DNA from: Sipunculus nudus
Taxonomy: Eukaryota; Annelida; Sipuncula; Golfingiida; Sipunculidae
NCBI GenBank assembly: GCA_026874595.1
Contig: CM049307.1
Span: forward strand, 47,279,678 to 47,343,677
Reading direction: 5' to 3'
Length of the DNA: 64,000 nucleotides
This document shows, in pieces, positions 1-13,200 of the stretch. Position 1 is the first letter of the stretch. Each line of letters begins with the position of its first letter. Under the pieces are notes generated by a model. The model did no database searches. It was given only the letters and a program-made list of their open reading frames with translations, and was not told where the DNA came from. The translations under genes were made by a program, and so were the position numbers.

Positions 1-1075
1 TTACAGATATACAAGTTTTATTTAAATAAACTGGTGAAATATGGTTGCTATAAAATATTTAGAAATATGTTATACTGTAGATATATATTTATTATGAGCT
101 TGATTTTATATCCAGATGTTATTTTGTTTGTCATGAGGAATCACTCAATAATATTCAGAGACTTTTGAACTGGAATATGCATCATGACTCAGATAAAACA
201 AGTTACCTCATTTTTTAAACAAGATTAGAAAAAAAGGTTATACCAAGGCCAGCTGGTGGTTTTTGCTTCTATTTATGAGATAACATATTAATAAAAATTA
301 GAGAAGTGCCGATTAATGGATTTAATTGATGATTGGCGCCTTTCTTTCAAAATAAATAAAATCAATTGCATCTTTGCAGAATCAATTAAAAACAATAATG
401 TACTTGCAAAGAATCTCAGCCTGTCAGAGATAAACAAACACAAAATAACGAACATCTAAAAATAGAACCATGCACAGCCAACAGTCGTCCCATGTAAGCC
501 AATCTCAGATGCATGCAGATGGACTGATGGTTTCATTATGAATACCCATGTACATGTCAGACTATTTACTGGAGTCACTACTTTAGGTACTAGTATAGCG
601 CAGATTTAAAAAAATATAGGAAGTAAATAAAATAATCAATTAATAATAAATCATTTTTTTATATATTTTTATTATGATTTAAAGAAAAAAATTCCTACCA
701 CTAATATTCGTTAGTGGTGAAATATCCATTAGACAGACTGTGTTTACCAACACGAGGAGCTATAACAAGGTGTTAAACAGTCATATGCAAGGAAATGAGA
801 CTCACAGTGTGCTGGAACGTTTTTGCGTGGAAACATTTGCAAAAAGCAAAACTGAACTGATAGTGTGAAAGAATAGGAATAATATTACTCCTGATTATGT
901 CCCTTTAAGTAAAACTGCAATTGATTTAACCCTATTTGAAAGAAAACGGCCAATCATCAATTTATTTGATTAATTGACACACCACTAATACCCATGTATA
1001 TTTTATCCAGCTTACAACTAGCATTTTTGTGCTATGAAACATTCATCTTTTAAGGATTTGTATGAATGGACTCAC
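1..1075. other. ABCA intron 7, incomplete
   Basis: AT-rich sequence between exon 7 and the left edge. I find no convincing minus-strand exon, RNA gene or repeat. The next ABCA exon must start with one base completing the TT-split codon, and should lie to the left of the window. Confidence 0.6.
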
Positions 1076-1287
1076 AAGGCCAGATTATCCGTGGGTTCCT
1101 GAACAAGCCTCTCCATGAAGAAGGCCAATCGCAGTGACCAGTCAAGCAGACCCTTATAGTTGTGTACAAAATTATTAACACCGGGAGGTAAGCTGGTAAA
1201 GTTCTGTAACAACTCCAGGGCTTTTGCTATGTCTTCTAAAGCCTTGGCTTCTGTGTATGACCCAAGAATGTCTTCTAACCTGGCAGT
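1076..1287 (-). CDS. ABCA-like exon 7: extracellular domain 1, last exon in window
   Basis: The acceptor ATTATATTTCAG and donor GTGAGT bound 212 nt encoding residues 254-323 plus two bases. The segment includes LEDIAKALELLQNFTSLPPG and DWSLRLAFFMERLVQ, a helical extracellular stretch with an NFT sequon. It is much longer than ABCA4 exon 7 (90 nt), so an intron has probably been lost, or gained elsewhere, relative to vertebrates. An in-frame stop follows at once if the donor is ignored (TTG TGA), which supports splicing here. Confidence 0.85.
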
Positions 1288-4200
1288 CTGAAATATAATG
1301 GTAATTCTCACTGTTGAAAAGTGTAAATTCAAAGGTATTTTTGTCTGTAGTAATGCATAATTGTGGCTAATTAGACTATAGTGACACACAGACTATAGGT
1401 TACAAAAATACATATATTGTAAACAGTTACATATTGTAGAAAGTCACAGACATCACTGCAAAGAAGACCAATGTTGCCTACCAGACTGCATGTGCAATTT
1501 ATTTCTGACTATGGTATACTAATGATAACATGAGGATCTTCATTAATTAATTTGGAAACAAGCATATGAGCATATTTAACAATGTTAATATGATATTTTA
1601 GACATTAAAATACCAAAAAAAGACTTATTCAGGGCCCTAATTTCACATTTTGAATTAAAGGATTTTTTTGGGTTTTTAAAATATTAAGAGACACAGTATG
1701 TTGAATATCATGGTTCAATATCATGGTTCAATCTTATTAGGCATTTACATTAGACTGGTCTGGTGGGGCTTACACGGAACGCAATGTAAGTCATTTTATG
1801 AGCCACATTATAAATATAGTTTAAAGCTATAAAGGCTGTTGTCTAAAAAAAAAACAGCTGCTGTACAGATACTTCAAGTGAAAAGAAAACATGAGAATAA
1901 ACAAACCTAAACTTTCAATGCAAGCTTTTCCTCTAATAAACATGAATTTAAATTACAGATATTTCATGAAGACTGAAATGATGATTTGCTTAGTTAAACA
2001 GCATTAATACACTTGAACCCTAACAAGTAAATGTAACAGTTGGATTACCAGAAAAATATGACAAAACAGAATATTTAAAACAAACATATAACAATTACAA
2101 TAATTCATATATTCTCTGTCAATTTTCATGACCACAACACATGCAAACAACAATTTATATTATTGCCATATTCTGCACAAATAGCAACACTAAGCATGAG
2201 TATTAGCAGAATTAAATAAATACTTACGATTTCTACCATTCTAGCTACGTTGACCTGCTGTTGGACCTTGTATGTGAGGTCAGGGACAAGGCTCAGGTTC
2301 AGGCTGCACAGCGTCTCGGACACCAAGCTGATATCAGTACCAGCCGGGAAAAGGAGATGGTTGCTGAGCCTGATTGGCTCACACAGGACCCTCTTAATGT
2401 TTAAGTCTTTTAAAAATTCATATACCTGAAAACATAATAAACATCAAACATTAAATCACAATTTCGTCCACAGAGACCTTGTGCTGGAAAATCAAAGTAT
2501 AAGGCCAAAAAAAGGTTTAGTTCTCAGGCACTATTTTTCAAATATCAGTGTGGGTGGGTAATTTTTTTTTACTTTTTTTGTATGTTTTGATAAAAAATGT
2601 CATATGATCAGGGTTAAGCATTATAATAACAGAATTATTTTTGCTAAACAGGTTAAAGCACTACATAGCAAAAGAAATCTTATCAAAATTGTATTATTTT
2701 TTCTTCTTGAAAGAAATGTCTGAGAGGCTAGAGCCCAAAATTGATAAGTTTCAATTGAAAATAAAAATAAAGTTTTTTGATGTGGCAGGTTAAAATTGAT
2801 GCGTGTGATGCCTGAGAACAATACCTTTTATTTTTTTGGCCAAACATGTTGGTTATCAGAGGTCTGTCAGAAAATTGATGAAAAACAACTATGGTCTATG
2901 TAGCAATTAGATACAGAGAAGGGTTAACAAATTTGTCTTTGTAATCTTAGGAGAAACCTAAATACAAGTTGGTTAATGCTAGAATCAGAAATTAAGTAAT
3001 ATTGTTTAAGCAGAAGAGTAAATATATGAGACACATTTGTTGCCAGATTCTTGATATTATGTAGTTCAAACCTATAGGATTTACACTCCAGATATTAAAA
3101 TGTCTTGGAGAGTGAAGAGGAACATGCAAATTATGAATAGGCTACTAAGAACATCTTATCATTCACACAAATTATAATGAGCAGAATAACATACAGCCCA
3201 TACTGGTCAGTATCAAATTAGTTATTCTATGATTACATGAGCTATATCTGTTAAACAATATAATTTATAGTTCCATTTCTAAAACCTGAATCTTAATCTT
3301 AATTCACCCAGTCATGCAATTTTGATTCTCATAACACAAATTTGCTTACCACTTAAGACACCTAAAATTACTGTCTAGGATTCAACCCTGGATGGTATGG
3401 TATTTCAATGCTATGTTAACACTGTCTTTGCTTGATCAAAGGTGATATTTTGGAATAAAGTCAGAATACTTTAAAAGTACCTAGACTGCCTCAGATAAGA
3501 GTGATTAGCATGTCTAGTTATTGGATATAAGACAGTTCAGTCACAGAATTATATTCATGGACTATAAATCAAGGCGATATTCCAGTTTTATCAATTACAG
3601 TTAAACATACAGCATGAAAAACATGTAATTTGTGAACTTTAATATCAGACAGTACTAACACCAGGTTTCAAGTTTCCTTTATGTTTATATGTCACTGGGT
3701 TAATTTTCATATGAAAACAAAGAAAGCAAAGTTTTAGTAAAAATTCAGGTTATTATCACAGCATGACAAACATAACCAAGACATAACTGTAAAAGCAACA
3801 AATATATATTTTAGTAAAAGGATAATAAAAATAAAGACAAAAATGGTGTTTGAAGCAGAAATGGGAGATAAGCAACATTTGCTAAAAAAAATCCCCGGTC
3901 ACATATTTCTCAATGTAAAATACCAATTCGTTGCAGTACACATCACAAAGATATAACATTTAACCTGACACCTGACACTAGACAACCACAATACCTATTA
4001 AATGAAACAGCATATATGACAACAGTAACCAAACATTGTTATACACAGACAAAATGAGTGGTGATGAAGCTTTGCTTAGACACTTTCCACTTATTCTATA
4101 GGATAACAATGTGAGACATAACTTCACAAGACACTGAGAACATCACAGGTATAATGCATAACCAATGAGGCTGGTACCAAGCTTCAAAAATGCTGACGTC

Positions 4201-7200
4201 AATTTTTGGGATAACACAAATTTGTATACAGTATGGGGAAGAGCAATCTTTGTTTAAAAGCATTTGGACTACCTTATCTGCACCTCACCTTCCACAGTAT
4301 CATAGCAAATATTAGGTGACAGAGGTCAGTAAATTAATTTAACTTAATGGTTGACTTAACCTAAACCTTACCAGCATCGGAGCCTGCAGCAGGAAAAACA
4401 TATTGTTCACAAAAACTGAGAAATGGAAAGACTGTTTTTGCACAGCTGTATCAACTAACAAATTTAACAAGGATTAAAATAGCATAGCTGCTATTGAAAG
4501 GATTGCTTGTCCTGAACCTTGCCTCAAAATTCCTGCAGCAAGAGTGATTAAAATTATAGTGATAATGTAAAACAGGTAATGTTCATGTGGAGTTCTTGAG
4601 AAAAAACTTTTAAAATACTGCATGCGTCTAACAGCAAATTTACTCTCATTTTCATTTTTTTTTTATTTTAATCATGGCAGTTCATTATCATTTTACATGT
4701 TCATAAAAGGCACATACAACCTTTGAAAAGCTATATTGCAAAAGGTCTTGCTAAACTATATTTTACATCAACTAGCAAAGTTCACAAATATATGACTTCT
4801 TTTCCTTCAAGTGAAACACCAGATATACCTAATGATGAGAAAATACTTCCAGTTAGCAGGAAACAACTGTGCTGCACCAGTCAATATTAATATATACTTA
4901 CTGATATAAAAACTCATATCTACCTGTATGAAGCTAAACATGCACTGATGAAACAATAATTAAGTAACATGAGCCAATCTGGGTTTGGATATGTACATGG
5001 GATCGATCTTTTTCTTGATTTTGTGGAACATACATTTCCATATTTTTTAAAAACAAATGAACTTTTTTTGTTCTCCAAGTATCAATGTAAAGGAGGAACA
5101 ACCTGCCTTCATTTACTTATATAGTTATAAATGAATATTATTTCACCATGATATTTCAAATATCCCCTAAAACTGTTTATCAGGACAAATCCACAAAAGA
5201 TTGACTAAATCCACAATAACTAATCAGTTGGCTATTTCATGTAAATATCAAGGGGATTTACCTACAAGGCTCTTCTGGTTAATAAAAACTGGAGATATTT
5301 GTTCTTTTAATCATACTAGAGGTTATAGAGATAAAAATGTCATCCCATATGTACCATCATATCTATTCCATTATATATTATATATTATATCTATTCCATT
5401 ATTTGATAATTAAAGGTTATATCAGCTCATAGAGTATCCCAAGACTTCATGAGTGTTTATATAAGAATACTTATATACTGAGTTTATTAAGGATTTCAGA
5501 TGAAAAACTAATTAGCTATATTAGACAGGTATATAAGAGTTTCAGATAATTATGGATATCAGACATGTATATTTATATGGACATTCAGGTGAGCTTATCA
5601 CTTTGGGTGCCAGTGCGACATGTTCATACAATCTTGAATGATATATCAAAGATGTCAGTTTGTACATTAAGACTTACAGATGAGACACTAGATCACACAT
5701 TATCAGACGGGTATACAGTTTATGACTTACAGGTAAGAGATATAACCACCTGTAGTGTATTTATATTAAAGACTTTTAGATCAGATATTAATCATAGATT
5801 GCCTGATGTTTATCTTTATTTGTGAATTTACAAGTGAGACATTGATCTTAGACTGTTAGAAGGGTATCTACATATGTGAACTAAAAACTGAGACACTGGT
5901 CATAGATTGTCAGATAGGTATCTAAGCTAAACATACCGTTAAGACATGGATCAGAGATTGTCATGTTGGTATCTACATATGTTATCTTACAGCTGAGACA
6001 CTGGTCACAGATTGTCAGATAGGTATCTAAGCTAAACATACCGTTAAGACATGGATCAGAGATTGTCATGTTGGTATCTACAGATATTATCTTACAGCCC
6101 AGACACTGGTCACAGATTGTCAGATGGGTATCTATGCTAAACTTACTGATAAGACACTGATTAGAGATTGTCATGTTGGTATATACATATTTGAACATAC
6201 AGCTGAGACACTGGTCATAGACTGTCAGATGGGCATCTAAGCTAAACTTACCGATACAACACTGATAAGAGATTGTCAGGTTGGTATCTATACATGTGAA
6301 CCTACAGAATGGACACTAATCATAAATTGTCAGAAGGGGTACCGGTATCTACATATGTAAACTTACAGATGAGACATTGATGGTGGCTGCTAGCAGAGTA
6401 TCCACTATGTATGGGTCAAGAGCCTTTGTATCTTCTGTCAGGTATTTACGTATTTCTTCAGGGTTTCTCAGGAAACTCTTCAAACTAAAATCCATCTCTG
6501 CAAATGAATAAACATCTCCATCTGAGGCAAACTGAATCAAATGGCTACTTTCAAAGGCTTTTAAAAAAAGAACAATCTTGCTCTCTGATGGGAAGCTGAT
6601 CAATTAATACACTCCAGCATAGGTAAAAGTGAGGAATTTTCTAATACATCTTGGGATTATATTCCTTGACATTGGATTAGGAAGATGAATAGATTAATAT
6701 CAAAAGATTACAATTACACAGGGTTTTGAAGTTTTAAATTGCTTAGTCTTTATAAGGATTTATAGGTATAAATGATACAACTTTAAAAATTATAAAGCAC
6801 TTAAAGATACACAAGACCAAAAATAAAATGACATATGATAATGGACAATAAAATTTATATGGTTGTACTAGTTTAACTCAAACTGAAATAAAACACAGCT
6901 GTAGCATTCACATGTTAAACAAATGTAACCCAAATAGACATTATAAAGGTGTAACAAGTGTTCAACATACACAAACTGTATGGAAGTTCAACTTCACCAA
7001 GCATGACAATGAAATTGTTACACTAAAAATAAAAATATAAAATGGTAAAGTGTTACCAAAGTAAACATCATTCAAGTGTAAAATACTGTAAGACAAATAA
7101 ATATTATACAAGTGCTACAGCTGCAATTCTTTTTTTAATAAATGCAAATGAAACAGTAATTAATGAAAATATATTTCCAAATTAAACGGTACACAGGTGA

Positions 7201-10200
7201 AACGGTGAAACAAATACGTAATCATTACAGCAGTGTAACAATTACTTACCCATCAGCTCTTGTACTTCTGGTTTCTGTACTACTATAGCCATGTCACGCA
7301 AAACCTTGGCTAATTTTGGAAGATTTTTTAACGCTAAGGATGTATCACTGATGTTTATCAACAGTGTTCCAAAATTTTTATCCAAGGCTGCAACTCTGAA
7401 AATAAATAATAATAGATACAATTATGTAAACAAAAGTCAATGAGCAAAGTATATTTAAATCGGACATTTGGAGAACCTTAAATGCGAAATCTTCAAACAC
7501 AGTGACCATTAAACCATCAAATGGCAATGTGCTACTAATTGGTAACAGTAAATATGTTTGGCAGAATATGCTTTCTCTTGTTGTAAAGAAATATATATAT
7601 AATTGCAGATGTTACAAGAAGAAACCAGATTTGAAGGGTTTTTTCCAATTCATAAATGAAATATATTTAATAGAAAGAATGATAGCAATCAAAAGAGGTA
7701 AACTCAACCAACATAATAATAAATGGTCCAATCTAGTTTGCATCTTAAAGACATAACAGTATTTTGTTATTTTTTATGTATATATCACTTTTTTTCTATT
7801 AACAAATATGGACAAAAAAAATAAACTGCAACCTGGCAGATGTAAAACTTTAAGATAATAATATTATACTCTATTATTATAAACTTGTTTTTCCATCTCA
7901 TTTACATTATGTATAACACGTTCTGGATTCTTTTGTTATTGTTTTGGAATTTGTTATGTCATGTATCTATGTAATGTATTATATATGTTGCATGTATGTA
8001 TGTCATGTATTATTTTCATAATAAAAAAAAAGTATATTTAAATCAGCACTATGTTGAACCATCTGGGAAATCATTGTTGTAAAATGCTTCACAAAAGTCA
8101 AGGTGTCAAGAAAATTCTTATAAACTGGAAATGACTGGGCACCACACTGCGAGTTAGGGGCCTGTCTTGTCCAAATTACAAAATAACTGCAGGGTGGCCA
8201 CATTGTTTTTCTGACAATTGAGAAAAATGCTCAATAAAAGCATTTCAAGAACTCCAAGGAATTCTAATGTTGCTGCCTGCCAGAAATTTGGTGTTTCAGG
8301 TGATTTGTATATATTGGATCTTCTCCAAGGACCAATCTTCAAAAATGTTCTGGGCAATTACCAGGGCAGTTTGGAAGATATATCTGCAAAAGTGATTTCT
8401 AGAATGCTGCTTGTTGGACATATTTGATTTTTACAATTCTAAAATTCAAAAGTGCACCGCCTCTCATATGGAACAAACCACACACAAAAAATCCACAGCA
8501 ACTGTTCATATCAAGAGGGCTTCCTTACAAAAGGTCCCTGTGTAAAACCAGAATTTAGAAAACTATAAATTTCAAAAGATACACCATTATAAGCCAGACA
8601 GATTGAAAGACACAGTATGGATGCATATACAAAGATGAATAATTATAGTTTTCCTGTTAAAATCCATGGAAGAAAAATTCTAATGTAAGGCAAAAAAAAT
8701 AAAAGGTATGGTTCTCAGGCACTGCCCATGTCAATTTTAACCCCCCACATCAACAATTTTTATTTTGATTTTCGTCTTTCGAGAAGATAAAATGATACAA
8801 TTGTGTAGTGCTTTTACCTGTTTAGCCTTAAAATTCTCTTGTTTTCATCCTTTACCCTGATCATATGACATTTTTATCGAAACATACAAAAAAGGTAAAA
8901 TTAAAATATCGCCCGCCCGCACTGATTTCAGAAAAAAGTGCCTGAGAACCATACCTTTTTTTTTTCTTTGGCCTAACTTAAAAGTCAATATGTATCAAAG
9001 TTTTAGTACCTCTAGAAAAATATGAATTCATGCAAACTGTTTAGCATCTATGTTTTATTTTATAACGAGAATGTAAAATTATGTATTAATTTTATAACAG
9101 AATCATCTGAGTGTATAATCCTGCTTACACATTTTGTAGGAAAGCATGAGAGCTGAAGAAAAGGCCTGGGTGGTAACTAAATGGAAACCATGAGTGTATG
9201 AACAAAATTATTTTTAAAAATTCTGACAAAAATTATTAAAAATATAATTCTGTACAATTTCACAAATAGAATAGGCTCCCTCAAAGGACAGTGACCTTGT
9301 TTTCATTCAACGAGACATTAATGATACTTATATAGGCCTAGAACTGCCTTCTAACTCATTAATCATTACTTAATGGTGAAGATGCTGGAAAAAAAGACAT
9401 GTCTACCTGATAATGATAATTATATATAATTTTAACTGTCCTCCCATCCTACTGTAATCAAAGAGCATATAATGTTTGGGGCGGTACTACTTTCTTTTGC
9501 TTAAGGAAAAGAAATTCTCATTTTCTATGACACGTGTTGAGGGCACATCTGACACAATGCAAGTACATGTACCGGTAAGCTCTTGTTCACATCCAGGTAT
9601 GACTGAATGACCCTATGAAACAACAAGAAACTTAATGATGGTTGCCTTTAACAGTATAATTGGCAAAAAGTCAAAAGGGCAAAGACTTGCATCTACACCA
9701 ATGATCTTAAAACCATCATACCAGTCTCCTTTTTATAATCATGCTGCCATATATATATATAAAATATATACCCTCATAGTGTGCCCTCAATTACTAGTGT
9801 GTTTGACTCAATATAACATTTCACACTCTGAATAAGTGATCTAATTTACTAAAAGGTTTATTATTCCCTGTATATTTTGAATTATAAAGTAATCTATTTT
9901 CTTGTCACCACTAATTGGTCCCACAGATAAATCATTACTTGTAAGTATCTTAAGTTATTTATATGTGTAATGGGAGCCTGTACCCATAACCTGCTTTAGT
10001 TCAGTCCAGCATTATTCCAGTACTTCTTCACTCTTCAGTTTTGAGTCCATTATTTACTTCCGTTTTCTAGTCAGGCATCATTGCTATTCTTGTAAATCTA
10101 TATTTAATTAGTTCATAAGTTCCAACAGTTTTTTTTTAATGTGACCTCTTTTTATTGGTTATTTTTCTTTAAGTTGCTACAGCTTTTCATTAAAGAATCT

Positions 10201-13200
10201 AAAACCATTTTGAAATAGAATCTGGTAATTTTGAACAGATCAGACCCTAAATAGAGAATATTTTATATATTTTATCTGCATCTTGCACAAGGAAGGTAAG
10301 GTTACTTAATTTAAAATAACAGGTGATCTTAACAAAGATATAAGAAAATATACAGATCTGATAACCCAATGGTTAAAATTTAACTTATAAAGATCATCCT
10401 AAATATTTCCACTTGCTTGATGCTTAGATGGACTTAAACTCTTAAGTGAAGGAACTTACTTTACAGATCTATACTCAGAGCCTTTTGTACAAGCCCATGA
10501 GATGCCACTTACCTGGCATTTGCCTCAGCTGATGCTAGAAATTCACTATTATAACACTTGTTATCAAGATTACATATGAAATCTTGTAGAAACTTGAAGC
10601 TCCCGGTATTTGGCATAGCTCGATCTTTGTAATGACCTGTAACAAAAAGATGTTCATGAATTAATGTTCATATTCAAGTCTACTACCGTATATTTAATTC
10701 ACTGCTCAACAAGGATTATCATACTGTCTGAAGAAATAGCATATGGCCACAGCTTAGCACACAGCTTCCCTAGAAAATACAAAACTTTGCTTCAGTTCTT
10801 GAAATGGTGCATGTGATCCATTTTCCATACCTTAAAGAATTACTAGAAAATGGGGACCCAATGGGTCCTGTTGCAGAGGAAGGGTATATATACCCTTGTA
10901 GTGTGCTCCCAGACCAGAAAGGTAACCAACTCCCCAGACCTGACCACGTCTGGTGGCCGATACGGAACCAATTATTTATGTCTTTGTTGTAATGGGCCGA
11001 GATGAAGGTCAGCAAGGCGAGGTGGAGAGCGGTGTGATTTTGAACCTTAAATAAAAGGTATGGTTCTAAGGCATCGCCAATGTCAATTTTAACCCCTGCA
11101 TCCAAAATTTTATTTTGATTTTCATCATTCAAGAAGATAAAATAATACAATTTTGAAAAGATTTCCTTTGTTATGTAGTGCTTTTACCTGTGTGGAAAAA
11201 AATCTGTTATTTTCATGCTTTTCCCTGATCAAATGACACTTTTATTGAAACATACAAAAAAGGAAAAAAATAAAATATCACCTGCCTGCACTGATTTCTG
11301 AAAGAAAGTGCCTGTGAACCATACCTTTTTTTTTGCCTAATTTATCAACTTTTCAGTATTTTAAAGACACTTTTTTATAATAAATAATTTTTAATTTGGC
11401 CAAGACTCAACAAAATATACCCATCAACCATAAGTGGACTTAATTGCAATCAGAATGCTAGAGTCAGGTGAATGGCTAATAAGCTCTTTGTCATTTAAAG
11501 ATACAATGTATGCAACAACAGAGGATGAAGAACAAAATATACATATTTGTTTTTTTTTTTAAATTCTGATTATGGAAGCGACCATATACATGGATTTTCA
11601 TCAGTGTGACTTAGTGGTCTATGAGTCATGACACTCAGCTGAATGTGCTGTTTACCTATACCTTGCAGAGTCATATTATAAATCTGTTAACAATATAGTT
11701 TCCCTATATCATTCTATTTGGCACATTTCTACACACCATTTTACCTTCTGTGACAGGAAACAATATCAAATCAATAAGAATTTTCCTGTTATTTTCAATG
11801 TTTGAAAAAAAAAATCCATCATCCTTTCATATCAACAATAACCAAGATAACAGTTTCATTTCATAAGATATAATGGTATGATAGCATATCATGGTAATCT
11901 TATATCTGCAAGGAAGATTTCTAAAAAGAAGGGCAAGAATGGGAAATAAAATATAGCTGTATATACACTTCCTTGTGTAAATTTACAACAGGAACAAAGG
12001 TTTCAATGGATTAAGGTACAAACACCTATTTCTGATGGTAATTCTGCCCTGTTCGATGTGTTACATAATAGTAATTTTGAATTATATATCATTCTGACAT
12101 TTCTCTTCTTTACTGTCATTAAATCTGAGGAAGCCAGCCAATTCTTGCATTTTTAGTCAGCCAAGGTAACACATGGAGCCTTAATATGAATTTATTGTTC
12201 TTGGTTCAGTGCCAGGGTGACCTATCTTCTGTTGAGCTATCTTTTTTTTGAGTTAACCGCCTTCAATTTTTTATGCCTGCTTAACTTTTACTCTGTACAT
12301 CTGCAGACTTCCATTCTGCTTTCGGACTATGTGACAGGGGCTTATACCTGGTTATCTTGATGTCAACCACGTGTGGTGTACCACTCTTGCGGGTCCTAGG
12401 TGTTTGTCATCCCCATTGCTGGGTCATCACACCAAGAAACCCTCGAAAGGTGCACTCGTTTGTAAGTGAAACATGACTATCTCCTGGCTCTGTGTCCTGC
12501 ACTCCATCCCTCAGCCGGTATATATATATTTATTTTTTATATAACACTATGAAGTTATGGTTCACTGACACCAACACCTCATCATGTAAATACAATACAT
12601 GTGCACTGATGTGTCAAGAATAATCAACTTAAGAGAAAAAGTATAAAAAAAGACCTCTTCATTTAAAAATATTACCTTTATAAGGCAATCATAAAATTAA
12701 CATTCCTTAATTCCCAAATATTTCTCTGAGTCAGTTTCAGGTATCCTCAGCTGAATTGAACTAATGTTAAAACATGAGATTTAACGTTACAAGAGATTAC
12801 AATAATTGAATGATCAAAGTACTATTTCTTGTAATGCATGTTTTTAATAATGCTCTTGAAGGAAAAAATATTGTAATTTTTGGTTGACAGAAATTAATTA
12901 AGAAAGCAAAATGAATTTGCAAATAAAATGGGAGTGACTGATGAGATGACAAGCTAGCTCCTTTTTAGCAAACATATAAATTTAACATGGTTCACATGAA
13001 AAGAAATAATTTTAGAGGACCAATAAACTATTTTCTTAAATTTTCCTTTGGAACTTTATTAATATAAAACCCTGATTCACATGCCACCTATTATGACCTG
13101 ATTTTTTAACATATCCAAGAGCAGAATGGTGTTAAATTAATAACATATCCAAGAGCAGAATTGCTGTTCATTTATGACTGAGGAATATATTTTACAACAT

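Noticed and set aside
5881-6198. Repetitive 105-residue protein ('DTYLTICDQCLSCK' type)
   Set aside because: The 105-bp dimer of the minisatellite keeps a frame open by chance. The ABCA frame from exon 5 meets a stop within five codons of the donor.
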